In this document: piece after piece, positions 17,418 to 24,887 of the stretch
How positions within the stretch are numbered: the stretch's first letter is position 1
Layout: each line of letters opens with the position of its first letter
Assembly (NCBI GenBank): GCA_046295175.1
Contig: JBKBNY010000002.1
Span: 248,001 to 312,000 of the forward strand
DNA length: 64,000 bases
Origin: JALOLV01 sp046295175
GTDB taxonomy: Bacteria; Bacteroidota; Bacteroidia; Cytophagales; Spirosomataceae
Reading direction: 5' to 3'
Made by a program: the position numbers and the translations under genes
Notes under the pieces: generated by a model
The model's database searches: none
The model's input: only the letters and a program-made list of their open reading frames with translations
What the model was told of the DNA's origin: nothing

Positions 17418-17804
17418 ATGGCACATAATCATTCGCACCACAGTCATTTTTTATATAAAACAGGGGTTTGGCTTTCGATAATCTGCACGATTCATTGCTT
17501 GTCTATGCCTTTTCTGATTACGGCATTACCTTTTTTGAGTGGTAGTTTTATAGACGAAAAAGCAGAGATTTACTTGGTTTTGGGGAGTTTAGTTTTGGCA
17601 ATGTTTTTACTGCGTAAAGATTACAAACTACACCAAAACAAGATGCCTTTGGCTTTATTTGCTCTTTCTTCGGCGTTAAATATCGCGGGTTTTTTCACAG
17701 AGGGTATTTACGAAACAACGCTTCATATTCTTGGAGCAATCATAATAGGTATTGCATACTACATAAATTGGGTCGAGCATAAAAGGGCTTGCCACGAAAA
17801 TTAA
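17418..17804 (+). CDS. MerC domain membrane protein
   Basis: The ATG at 17418 gives MAHNHSHHSHFLYKTG, a histidine-rich metal-binding-like start placed right after the promoter. An in-frame ATG at 17373 lies upstream of the predicted transcription start and is rejected. The 128-residue protein has four membrane segments and the MerC signature CTIHCLSMPFL, a C-x3-C motif. MerC proteins were named for mercury uptake. In Bacteroidota they are usually chromosomal, without mer operons, and often under zinc or iron control. The histidine-rich ends (also HKRACHEN at the C-terminus) fit metal handling. It converges with the anti-sigma gene, overlapping it by four bases. Confidence 0.85.
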   Translation: MAHNHSHHSHFLYKTGVWLSIICTIHCLSMPFLITALPFLSGSFIDEKAEIYLVLGSLVLAMFLLRKDYKLHQNKMPLALFALSSALNIAGFFTEGIYETTLHILGAIIIGIAYYINWVEHKRACHEN

Positions 17805-18274
17805 TTGGTTCGCAACCTTCTGTTTTTGAAGTAAGGCTTCAAGACTCTTCTATCGAAAACTATAAGTAAAACTAAGAGATTGGCGATTACGATGGTATCT
17901 ACGAAAGATTCTCCGACGAATACTTTTGAGAAATTACCGAACACACTCGCCGAAACCTCTTGATTGGCCCCCATCAATAAACTCAAAATTGCTCCAAGCG
18001 AAAGTAAAATCGAAGCAGCATAAGCAAAAATCCATTTTTTAGCCCAAGCATTTCGACTGACTTTTACAAAACTCAGTTTTGATATAATATTTTGGGTGAA
18101 TTCTTTAGAAGGCTGTTCTAATCCTAAGTCAGATAATTGAAGATGAAATGCCTTAATTTCATCGAAATAAACTCGATATTCGTTCGAATTCACCAAAAGT
18201 TCTTCGTGATTTCTGAGTAATTCTTCAGAAGCTACACCATCAAGAATATCAAAAATTTGTTCTTCGTTCAGCAT
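17801..18274 (-). CDS. Putative membrane anti-sigma factor
   Basis: The 157-residue protein follows the ECF sigma gene by 11 bases on the same strand, the classical place for an anti-sigma factor. The N-terminal ~75 residues are acidic and helical (EEQIFDILDGVASEELLRNHEELL), as in cytoplasmic sigma-binding domains. Two membrane segments follow near 82-103 and 124-143. The C-terminus is basic (RRVLKPYFKNRRLRTN). There is no zinc-type HxxxCxxC motif, so it is not a ZAS anti-sigma factor. The role is inferred from position and topology. Confidence 0.7.
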   Translation of the reverse strand: MLNEEQIFDILDGVASEELLRNHEELLVNSNEYRVYFDEIKAFHLQLSDLGLEQPSKEFTQNIISKLSFVKVSRNAWAKKWIFAYAASILLSLGAILSLLMGANQEVSASVFGNFSKVFVGESFVDTIVIANLLVLLIVFDRRVLKPYFKNRRLRTN

Positions 18275-18285
18275 GGCATTGTCAT

Positions 18286-18861
18286 TTACAGTAAATTTTT
18301 CACTTCGTCTTTAAGCTGTTTTTTCATTTCTTCCATCAGTCTTTTTCTGGCTCGATGGAGTTTTACTTTGGCTGTTTCGGCACTGATTTCGATGATAGAG
18401 GCGACTTCGTCTAATGTCAATTCTTTAAGATAAAAAAGAGTAATTATGGTAACGTCATCGCTCGAAAGCTTCTCTAAACAAGCTTTTATGGCTATCTGGC
18501 GTTCGTTTTGTAAAAGTTCACCACTCGAATCGCTAAAACTATCAACTTGCAAAGCCTCTCTCGAATCTTCAAAATCACTGGACAAGATTCGTTTTTTGCG
18601 TTTATACATCAATGCCGCATTAAAAACGATTCGATAAAACCAAGTCGTAAATTTAGAATCGGCATTGAAACTATCTAAACCATTAAATACCTGAATAAAG
18701 GCATCTTGAGCGACTTCTTCGGCATCTTCTCGAATATTCAGAATCCTGAAAGCTATCGTAAAAGCATAGCTTTTGTGGCGATTAATCAACACAGCGTACG
18801 CCGATTTATCACCTTTCCGAATCCGATTCAACAAGATTAAATCCTTTTCATTTTCGCTCAT
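18286..18861 (-). CDS. RNA polymerase sigma factor, ECF subfamily
   Basis: This is a 191-residue sigma-70 protein with only regions 2 and 4, as in ECF factors. Region 2 spans about 10-80, with YAVLINRHKSYAFTIAFRIL and DAEEVAQDAFIQVFNGLDSF. Region 4 spans about 120-180, with a helix-turn-helix including LTLDEVASIIEIS and VKLHRARKRL. It should direct RNA polymerase to a small regulon. Its own upstream region and that of the divergent DUF6249 gene carry the same GTAACC-N16-CATC pattern, which suggests autoregulation. The putative anti-sigma factor lies immediately downstream. Confidence 0.92.
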   Translation of the reverse strand: MSENEKDLILLNRIRKGDKSAYAVLINRHKSYAFTIAFRILNIREDAEEVAQDAFIQVFNGLDSFNADSKFTTWFYRIVFNAALMYKRKKRILSSDFEDSREALQVDSFSDSSGELLQNERQIAIKACLEKLSSDDVTIITLFYLKELTLDEVASIIEISAETAKVKLHRARKRLMEEMKKQLKDEVKNLL

Positions 18862-18870
18862 GTGAGATTT

Positions 18871-18896
18871 GATGCAAGACCAAAAGAAAAGGTTAC
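18871..18896 (-). promoter_or_regulatory. Candidate ECF promoter for the sigma factor gene
   Basis: On the minus strand GTAACC (18896-18891) is followed after 16 bases by CATC (18874-18871). This resembles ECF promoters, with an AAC core in the -35 and a short C/T/G-containing -10. The -10 ends only nine bases before the ATG, so the transcript would have almost no leader; this lowers confidence. Confidence 0.45.
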
Positions 18897-18920
18897 ACCA
18901 AAAAAATATTTATTTTCGAC

Positions 18921-18946
18921 CGTAACCTGTTATCGCCATCGAGCAT
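18921..18946 (+). promoter_or_regulatory. Candidate ECF promoter for the DUF6249 gene
   Basis: GTAACC (18921-18926), 16 bases, then CATC (18943-18946): the same elements at the same spacing as on the opposite strand. The expected transcript start near 18953 leaves a leader of about 40 bases before the ATG at 18993. Confidence 0.5.
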
Positions 18947-18992
18947 CCTATCGTCAAAATTATTCAAAATAACATTTAAAACGCATAAAATT

Positions 18993-19340
18993 ATGGATTC
19001 TAAAGTAGCTGCCATCGCCATTTCGATACCTATTATCGGTATTTTGGGAATCGTAACGATGATTATTATGCTTCGTAAGTTTCAGAACGAAGAACGAATG
19101 AGTATGATAGAAAAAGGAATGCAAATACCAGAAAGCAAACCGTTTAGTTTTGGTTCATCGGGGAGTTTGACGTACGGTTGCTTGGCGGTAGGAGCAGGTT
19201 TGGGTTTATTGATTGGCGAATTTTTAATCAGTCAATTCAATATCAGCGATACCGTGTATTTTGCATTGTTGTTGATTGGTGGAGGTGCCGGGCTTTTGGC
19301 ATCGTACAAGATTCAAGATAAAAAAGAGAAGGGTGTTTAA
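18993..19340 (+). CDS. DUF6249 small membrane protein
   Basis: The 115-residue protein has an N-terminal membrane segment (about 6-27). A basic/acidic cytoplasmic loop follows (RKFQNEERMSMIEKGMQIP), then two more membrane segments with GCLAVGAGLGLLIGEF and LLIGGGAGLLASY. The EERMSMIEKGM loop is typical of DUF6249 proteins, which commonly lie next to ECF sigma/anti-sigma pairs in Bacteroidota. It is divergent from the sigma gene and carries a matching candidate ECF promoter, so it is probably a target of that sigma factor. Molecular function is unknown. Confidence 0.8.
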   Translation: MDSKVAAIAISIPIIGILGIVTMIIMLRKFQNEERMSMIEKGMQIPESKPFSFGSSGSLTYGCLAVGAGLGLLIGEFLISQFNISDTVYFALLLIGGGAGLLASYKIQDKKEKGV

Positions 19341-19348
19341 GCACCCTT
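19328..19348. terminator. Compact terminator overlapping two convergent stop codons
   Basis: AAGGGTG at 19328-19334 pairs with CACCCTT at 19341-19347, followed by Ts. The stops of the DUF6249 gene and the SDR gene overlap by four bases inside this hairpin. Confidence 0.65.
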
Positions 19349-20176
19349 TTCGATTATTTGATAAGTATAATCCAGAGGGTTCGGAAAAATAAACTCGTAG
19401 TCTAAAGTTTTTATCAGTTTATCCGAATTAATGATTTTATAAGGTTGCGGCTCGGTAGGCTCTACAAATTCGGCCTTTTCAAAAGGCATTGTTTCGCATA
19501 TTTTTTCGTAAATCTCTTTGCGAGTCGGGTGAATTGGCGAAACTGCATTAAAAATACCTCTTTCTAAGCCCATAGAAATGATTTTATCAATAATCATGAC
19601 TACATCATCACGATGAATGTAATTCACTGGCGTGTAGCCCGTCGTGAGTCCTTTCCAACCCGCAAAATATTTAGCCGGAATTCGGTCATAACCCATCAAT
19701 CCACCACAACGCAAAATCACAACATTCTCAAAATTATCGAGTAAGATATTTTCGGCCGTAACTAAAACAGGGCTTCCTGAATTTTCGGGTGTTGTTACGT
19801 CTTCTTCAAAAACTTCTCGGTTGAGTTCGGGATAAACTGAGGTCGAACTCACATAAATTAGCTGTTTAATTTTAGATTGCTTAATTGGCTCAATCAAACT
19901 TTTGATTTGCTCGATGTGGGCATCGGTTTTATTAAGTCTGATACGAGGCGGAATATTGATAATTAGTATTTCAGAATCGAAGAATTGACTGATGCGTTCT
20001 CCTTCGAGATTTGGATTAAGATTTAGTATAAACGGCTCGATACCAGCACTTTGTAAAGTTTCGAGCTTTTCTGCTTTTGTTGTGCTTCCTTTGATAACTA
20101 ATCCTTTTTTACTCAGAAACTCTCCGAGGGGTAATCCCAGCCAGCCGCATCCGAGAATACTAATTGATTGACTCAT
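19337..20176 (-). CDS. SDR-family NAD(P)-binding epimerase/reductase-like protein
   Basis: The 279-residue protein begins with a Rossmann motif, ILGCGWLGLPLGEFL (GxGxxG form), then IINIPPRIR and LIYVSSTSVYPE. It ends with a dimer or substrate part (VNYIHRDDVVMIIDKII). It resembles the YeeZ-like branch of atypical short-chain dehydrogenases. The usual YxxxK catalytic pair is replaced by a TAENIL-type segment around residue 140, so dehydrogenase activity is doubtful. No signal peptide is present. It overlaps the convergent DUF6249 gene by four bases. Confidence 0.82.
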   Translation of the reverse strand: MSQSISILGCGWLGLPLGEFLSKKGLVIKGSTTKAEKLETLQSAGIEPFILNLNPNLEGERISQFFDSEILIINIPPRIRLNKTDAHIEQIKSLIEPIKQSKIKQLIYVSSTSVYPELNREVFEEDVTTPENSGSPVLVTAENILLDNFENVVILRCGGLMGYDRIPAKYFAGWKGLTTGYTPVNYIHRDDVVMIIDKIISMGLERGIFNAVSPIHPTRKEIYEKICETMPFEKAEFVEPTEPQPYKIINSDKLIKTLDYEFIFPNPLDYTYQIIEKGA

Positions 20177-20265
20177 AAAATAAAATTTATAACCAATGAG
20201 TTTAATTAAACGAATTACTTTGTAAATTCAATCTAAATTTGTTGTGAATCTTTAACTGCTACCCA

Positions 20266-20706
20266 ATGAACGTTCGACCAGCCATATTAATTCAAAAAAA
20301 TGGTCAGATTCTGACTTTAGAATACCATTACGGAGGACAAATTGTTTATAATCTACCCGGCGGAAATGTAGATTTTGGTGAAACCATGAGCCAAACCCTC
20401 AAACGCGAAATGACAGAAGAACTGGGAATGGAGGTTGAAGTAGGGGAGTTGATTGTTGTGGGTGAAATTCACATCGAAGAAAAAAATAAATCTACTCTGC
20501 ATTGTTTGTTTGAAGGAGAAATCATAAAAGGAGAGCCTAATATCAATCCTGACCAATGCTCTGCAAAAGAGGTTAAGTGGTTGAATATCAGTGATATAGA
20601 TTCGTCGAATATGTATCCTAATCTAAAAAAAGAAATCCTCCAATGGATTAATAATCAGCCATTAGAGGATTTTTATGTCGGTAAAATCGAGCAGCCTTGG
20701 TTTTAG
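20266..20706 (+). CDS. Nudix hydrolase
   Basis: The 146-residue protein carries a complete Nudix box starting at GGNVDFGETMSQTLKREM and ending TEELGMEV, with the REMTEELG core that binds Mg2+. Nudix enzymes hydrolyse nucleoside diphosphates linked to another group; the substrate is not predictable here. The N-terminus (NVRPAILIQKNGQILTLEY) and C-terminus (LEDFYVGKIEQPWF) are complete. TAAATTTG at 20234-20241 fits a -7 element. The stop is one base from that of the convergent gene, leaving no room for a separate terminator. Confidence 0.92.
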   Translation: MNVRPAILIQKNGQILTLEYHYGGQIVYNLPGGNVDFGETMSQTLKREMTEELGMEVEVGELIVVGEIHIEEKNKSTLHCLFEGEIIKGEPNINPDQCSAKEVKWLNISDIDSSNMYPNLKKEILQWINNQPLEDFYVGKIEQPWF

Positions 20707-20707
20707 T

Positions 20708-21664
20708 TTAATTCTTTTTGGCCTTGGGCGACTCGAAAATTATCTTGCCTTTTTCGTCGTATTCGTAAACAACATACGGTTCAAATGCAGTATCGTAGCA
20801 ATCTTTGCCGTATTGCATAACTTTTTTGCGGCGATTGCCCGTTGGATAATACTCAATCCATTCTTTTACCTGCACGCTGTCGTCCATTGCTCCTTGAGTG
20901 GCGAGCGTACCAGATTCGTTAAAAAACAAGTATTCGCCAGTAACTTTTCCGTATAATTTGGGCTTTACTTCTTTAATTTTGGTCTGGCTGGCATCCCAAT
21001 ACGATATTTCGGAATCAGCATAAAAACCTCGGTCGTAGTAGTATTTATCAAGCAAGTTAAAATCTTTGTCGTATAACTCCCACCGACCGTCTTTTGCACC
21101 GAGATAATACCAGCCCTCTTCAATCAAAACCTCATTTACATACTTTTTGTAAGGGCCGTGCAGCAAGAGATTTGTGTTTTTATCGCGAGCAATACCCTCA
21201 ACAATCCTGTTGGCCTTGCGGTCGTACCAATAAATATGTCGGTTGTAAGGATTTGGCTGCTGAAAATTCTTCAAAGTATAAAATTCGAGATAAGTCAGCG
21301 TGTTTCCAGTTCCTTGTCTAACCAATTGTTTTTCGACCGAAATTCCCTCATAATCGCGTCCATTGAACTCTTTCTTCATACTTTTGAGTTCTTTCTTTAC
21401 CTGTTTGTATTTTTTTGAGATTTTGAGACCTAAATCAGGTAGGGTTTCGGTAAATAATTTTTTAGCGTCATCCATATTATTGACCGATTTTCCGCCAGCA
21501 CTGGCCGAAGCTTTGGGCAAAGTGGCATCAACCAAAGGCAGATTTTCTTCGATTTTCTCTTCGAGCGTTTGCTTTTTCTTCGGGTCTCGCTTAGGTTTTG
21601 GTACTTGAGCAAAAGCAGAAGTCAGAGCAGTCAGAAAAGCGATGGATAAAACTATCTTTTTCAT
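20708..21664 (-). CDS. Secreted MORN/YwqK-type repeat protein
   Basis: This is a 318-residue protein with a signal peptide (MKKIVLSIAFLTALTSAFAQ) and a basic, proline-rich segment after it (PKPKRDPKKKQ). The second half has repeats of the YwqK/MORN kind: HGPYKKYVNEVLIEEGWYY, GAKDGRWELYDKDFNLLDKYYYD, GKVTGEYLFFNESGTLATQG and KEWIEYYPTGNRRKKVMQYG. Such repeats are frequent in Bacteroidota exported proteins; names that call them antitoxins are not informative here. There is no catalytic motif. It is transcribed toward the Nudix gene and divergent from fcl. The role is unknown, probably envelope-associated. Confidence 0.8.
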   Translation of the reverse strand: MKKIVLSIAFLTALTSAFAQVPKPKRDPKKKQTLEEKIEENLPLVDATLPKASASAGGKSVNNMDDAKKLFTETLPDLGLKISKKYKQVKKELKSMKKEFNGRDYEGISVEKQLVRQGTGNTLTYLEFYTLKNFQQPNPYNRHIYWYDRKANRIVEGIARDKNTNLLLHGPYKKYVNEVLIEEGWYYLGAKDGRWELYDKDFNLLDKYYYDRGFYADSEISYWDASQTKIKEVKPKLYGKVTGEYLFFNESGTLATQGAMDDSVQVKEWIEYYPTGNRRKKVMQYGKDCYDTAFEPYVVYEYDEKGKIIFESPKAKKN

Positions 21665-21755
21665 TTATATTAATTTTTTAACCTTAATTTTGCAATCTCA
21701 AAATAACGATTAACAATCATCAGTTTTTCGATTAACGATATTTTATTTACAAAAA

Positions 21756-22697
21756 TTGGAAAAATCTGCTAAAATATACATTGCTGGGCACCGTGGAATG
21801 GTCGGTTCTGCAATTTTAAGAAAACTTCAATCAGAAGGATTCACAAATTTTGTTCTGCGAACTTCCTCAGAGCTTGATTTGCGAAACCAACAAGCAGTTT
21901 TTGATTTTCTGAATACCGAAAAACCAGAATATGTTTTTTTAGCAGCAGCCAAAGTAGGCGGCATCATTGCTAACAACACTTATCGTGCCGATTTTATTTA
22001 CGAAAACCTTGCGATTCAGAATAACATCATTCACGGTTCTTATCAGATTGGGGTAAAAAAACTTTTGTTTTTGGGTTCTTCGTGTATTTATCCAAAATTT
22101 GCTCCACAACCAATGTCGGAGGATTCACTTCTTACAGGTGTTCTTGAGCCTACCAACGAGCCTTATGCTATTGCAAAAATCGCTGGTATAAAAATGTGTG
22201 AGGCGTACAGAAGCCAATACGGTTGCAATTTTATCTCGGTAATGCCTACAAATCTTTATGGCCCAAATGATAATTACGATTTGCAGAATTCGCACGTACT
22301 GCCGGCCATGATTCGCAAATTCCATGAGGCAAAGATAGAAAATAAACCAAGTGTTGAACTGTGGGGAACTGGCTCGCCCAAAAGAGAATTTTTACACGCC
22401 GATGACTTGGCCGATGCTTGTTATTATTTGATGAATAATTACGATGACTCAACGCTGATAAATATCGGAACTGGTGAAGACGTAACAATTAAAGAATTGG
22501 CCGAAACCATTCAAAAAATCGTAGGGTTTGAAGGGGAAATCTTATGGAATACCGAAAAACCAGACGGAACGCCCCGTAAACTGATGGATGTATCGAAACT
22601 CCACAGCTTGGGCTGGAAACACAAAATACAATTAGAAGACGGAATCCGAGCTGTTTATGAAGATTATAAACAGAGCAAGAATTTGAGAATACACTAA
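21756..22697 (+). CDS. fcl: GDP-L-fucose synthase
   Basis: The enzyme converts GDP-4-keto-6-deoxy-mannose to GDP-L-fucose for surface glycans. The 313 residues show the family pattern: AGHRGMVGSAI (NADP-binding glycines, residues 11-20), FLAAAKVGGI, FLGSSCIYP with the catalytic serine, and EPYAIAKIAGIKMCE with the YxxxK pair. PTNLYGPNDNYD and RREFLHADDLADA-type blocks follow (here KREFLHADDLADA). The start is TTG at 21756; the resulting MEKSAKIYIAGHRGM is the normal family N-terminus and no ATG fits better. GDP-mannose dehydratase (gmd) is not in the window. A methyltransferase gene follows after five bases, probably in the same transcript. Confidence 0.95.
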   Translation: MEKSAKIYIAGHRGMVGSAILRKLQSEGFTNFVLRTSSELDLRNQQAVFDFLNTEKPEYVFLAAAKVGGIIANNTYRADFIYENLAIQNNIIHGSYQIGVKKLLFLGSSCIYPKFAPQPMSEDSLLTGVLEPTNEPYAIAKIAGIKMCEAYRSQYGCNFISVMPTNLYGPNDNYDLQNSHVLPAMIRKFHEAKIENKPSVELWGTGSPKREFLHADDLADACYYLMNNYDDSTLINIGTGEDVTIKELAETIQKIVGFEGEILWNTEKPDGTPRKLMDVSKLHSLGWKHKIQLEDGIRAVYEDYKQSKNLRIH

Positions 22698-22702
22698 TAC
22701 GA

Positions 22703-23440
22703 ATGAAAGAATGGTTTGCGAAGTGGTTTGATACACCTTTTTATCATATTCTGTACAAAAGCAGGAGTTATCAAGAGGCTCAAACTTTTATTGATAATCT
22801 CGAAGGATACTTAAAATTTAAAGATTCGGATAAAGTACTTGATTTGGCTTGTGGAAAGGGGCGTCATTCGATTTATCTCAATAAAAAAGGGTACGATGTC
22901 GTTGGAGTAGATTTATCGCAAAATAATATTGAGGCGGCAAAGGCTTTTGAAAACGGTAGATTGCACTTTGAGGTGCATGATATGCGAGAGGTTTTCAGAA
23001 AAGAGGGTTTTGATTATGTACTCAATTTGTTTACCAGCTTTGGATACTTTGAAGATGATAATGATAACCAAAAGGCAATTCAGGCAGTATCTGATAATTT
23101 AAAGAAGGACGGGATTTTGGTTTTGGATTACATGAATTCGACCAAAGCGATAAAAAACCTAAGTAAATATTACGAAAAAGAGGTCGATGGAATCAAATTT
23201 ATCATCACAAAATCTATAGAGGGTGATTTTATCATTAAAAACATTGATTTTGAGTTTGATTCGAAAAAGTATCATTTTCAAGAGAAAGTCAAAACATTAA
23301 ATTTTGATGATTTTCAACGCTATTTTACTGCATCGGGTTTAGTTTGTAAGACAACATTCGGCAATTATCAACTCCAGCCGTTCGATATTGAAAAATCAGA
23401 CAGAATGATTTTTATAGCACAAAAACAAAAAAGCTCTTGA
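22703..23440 (+). CDS. Class I SAM-dependent methyltransferase
   Basis: The 245-residue cytoplasmic protein has motif I, VLDLACGKGRHSIYL (about residues 44-58), the acidic end of strand 2 (VVGVDLSQNNIEAAK) and motif post-II/III (FDYVLNLFTSFGYF, DGILVLDYMN). These bind S-adenosylmethionine. The target is unknown. It starts five bases after fcl, so it may modify a nucleotide sugar or glycan, but this is only positional evidence. Its stop codon lies inside a terminator stem. Confidence 0.88.
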   Translation: MKEWFAKWFDTPFYHILYKSRSYQEAQTFIDNLEGYLKFKDSDKVLDLACGKGRHSIYLNKKGYDVVGVDLSQNNIEAAKAFENGRLHFEVHDMREVFRKEGFDYVLNLFTSFGYFEDDNDNQKAIQAVSDNLKKDGILVLDYMNSTKAIKNLSKYYEKEVDGIKFIITKSIEGDFIIKNIDFEFDSKKYHFQEKVKTLNFDDFQRYFTASGLVCKTTFGNYQLQPFDIEKSDRMIFIAQKQKSS

Positions 23441-23457
23441 TGATTCAAGAGCTTTTT
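23428..23457. terminator. Bidirectional terminator between methyltransferase and DUF2911 genes
   Basis: AAAAAGCTCTTGA at 23428-23440 pairs with TCAAGAGCTTTTT at 23445-23457 around a 4-base loop. The methyltransferase stop codon is the last three bases of the left arm. Confidence 0.88.
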
Positions 23458-23477
23458 ACTAAAATAATTCGATAAAA

Positions 23478-23963
23478 TTAAAACTTCATCGGAACACTCA
23501 CCGAAGTTTGGTCCCAAGAGATTGTCAAAGTTTTATCATCGGTTGTGATTGTTAATTTCTCAACAACATCGCTTAGTTTTTTAACTGGTACAGTTACTTC
23601 TGCAACGTTTTTATCTTTGATTTTATCATAACCATACGAACCCCACTGCTTCAATTCGCTGTTTAAGATGATTGTCCACTCTTTTTCGCCTAATTTAGAG
23701 AACAAAGTGTAAGTACCCGCTTTTACGGCTTTACCGCCGAATGTTACATCTTTTTTGAATGTGATTTCAGTTGCGGCATCTGCACCAGTTCTCCAGACAG
23801 TTCCAAACTTCTCTAATCCACCAAAAATCACACGACCTTTTTTAGAAGGCTGACCGTAAGTTACCTTAACATTAGCACTTTCGGCAGATACGTGTGGACT
23901 TGCTTGACCAAATAAGAATGATGAAGTAAGAACGAATGCAAAAAACAATGCAAATTTCTTCAT
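23478..23963 (-). CDS. Secreted DUF2911 protein
   Basis: This 161-residue protein has a signal peptide of about 20 residues (ending LFGQ). A single DUF2911 domain follows: SPHVSAESANVKVTYGQPSKKGR at the start, FGTVWRTGADAATEITF, VKAGTYTLFSKLGEKEWTIILN and a closing VSVPMKF. The family is abundant in Bacteroidota and its function is not known; the fold is probably a beta sandwich. It is transcribed alone. Confidence 0.9.
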   Translation of the reverse strand: MKKFALFFAFVLTSSFLFGQASPHVSAESANVKVTYGQPSKKGRVIFGGLEKFGTVWRTGADAATEITFKKDVTFGGKAVKAGTYTLFSKLGEKEWTIILNSELKQWGSYGYDKIKDKNVAEVTVPVKKLSDVVEKLTITTDDKTLTISWDQTSVSVPMKF

Positions 23964-24066
23964 AGCTGTTTAAATGATTTTGATTGTAAATAAATGATTT
24001 CGATGTATAAACGTCTAATTGGCGAATATAGTTTTAAAATGACAAGCCTAATAAATAAACGTTGCA

Positions 24067-24804
24067 TCAATGGCTTACCTTTTCGGCCAATAACCGAGCC
24101 ATTTCGGTCGGATTCGTCGGATTCGGATTCACCAAGTCAGATTCTACCAATCCGTCACGCAATCTGACGATTCGGTGAGCATATTTAGCAATATCTTCTT
24201 CGTGCGTTACCATTACGATTGTGTTGCCTTTGCGGTACAATTGGTCGAATAACTCCATGATTTCGTAAGAAGTCTTGGTATCGAGGTTACCCGTTGGCTC
24301 ATCGGCAAGCAGAATACTTGGGTCATTGACCAATGCACGTGCAATAGCCACACGCTGGCGTTGTCCACCCGATAATTCGTTAGGTTTATGACCTGCACGG
24401 TCGCCCAAACCTACGTTTTTTAGAGCTAACATCGCTTTTTCGGTACGGTCGGCTTTGTTGTATCCGGCATAAATGAGCGGAAGTGCGACGTTTTCGAGCG
24501 AAGACTGACGAGGCAATAGATTGAAGGTCTGAAAAACGAAACCAATTTCTTTATTACGCACTTCGGCCAATTCGTTATCGCTCATGCGGCTTACATCCTG
24601 ACCATTCAAGACATATTGCCCACCCGTCGGAGTATCCAAGCATCCGATGATATTCATCAATGTAGATTTGCCCGAACCCGAAGGACCCATAAAAGCTACG
24701 TATTCGCCCTTATTGACACTAATTGTTACCGATTTAAGAGCGTCGATTATCTCGCTACCCATTATGTAGCGTTTTGAGATGTTGGAAGTTTCAATTATTC
24801 GCAT
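24067..24804 (-). CDS. ABC transporter ATP-binding protein, LolD/MacB type
   Basis: The 245-residue ATPase has Walker A GPSGSGKST (about 40-48), the Q-loop (VFQTFNLLPRQSSLENVALPL), signature LSGGQRQRVAIARAL, Walker B ILLADEPTGNLD and the switch histidine in VTHEEDIA. The NLLPR and ADEPTGNLD wording is that of the LolD/MacB/FtsE group, which powers lipoprotein release or tripartite export. No permease gene is adjacent. The gene upstream on the same strand encodes an unrelated polytopic TPR protein, so the partner may be elsewhere. A large inverted repeat separates the two genes. Confidence 0.92.
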   Translation of the reverse strand: MRIIETSNISKRYIMGSEIIDALKSVTISVNKGEYVAFMGPSGSGKSTLMNIIGCLDTPTGGQYVLNGQDVSRMSDNELAEVRNKEIGFVFQTFNLLPRQSSLENVALPLIYAGYNKADRTEKAMLALKNVGLGDRAGHKPNELSGGQRQRVAIARALVNDPSILLADEPTGNLDTKTSYEIMELFDQLYRKGNTIVMVTHEEDIAKYAHRIVRLRDGLVESDLVNPNPTNPTEMARLLAEKVSH

Positions 24805-24812
24805 AACACAAG

Positions 24813-24870
24813 CCCCTAACCCCAGAGGGGGACCTTTTTGAGATTAATTCCCCCTCTGGGGGTTAGGGGG
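24813..24870. repeat. G/C-run inverted repeat of a Bacteroidota intergenic type
   Basis: The left arm CCCCTAACCCCAGAGGGGG (24813-24831) is the reverse complement, apart from one extra C/G pair at each run, of the right arm at 24850-24870. An 18-base spacer separates them. G/C runs like these stand out in this AT-rich DNA. Similar elements with the same CCCCTAACCCC core are familiar from intergenic regions across Bacteroidota. Confidence 0.8.
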
Positions 24871-24887
24871 TTTACAAATCTATAAAA

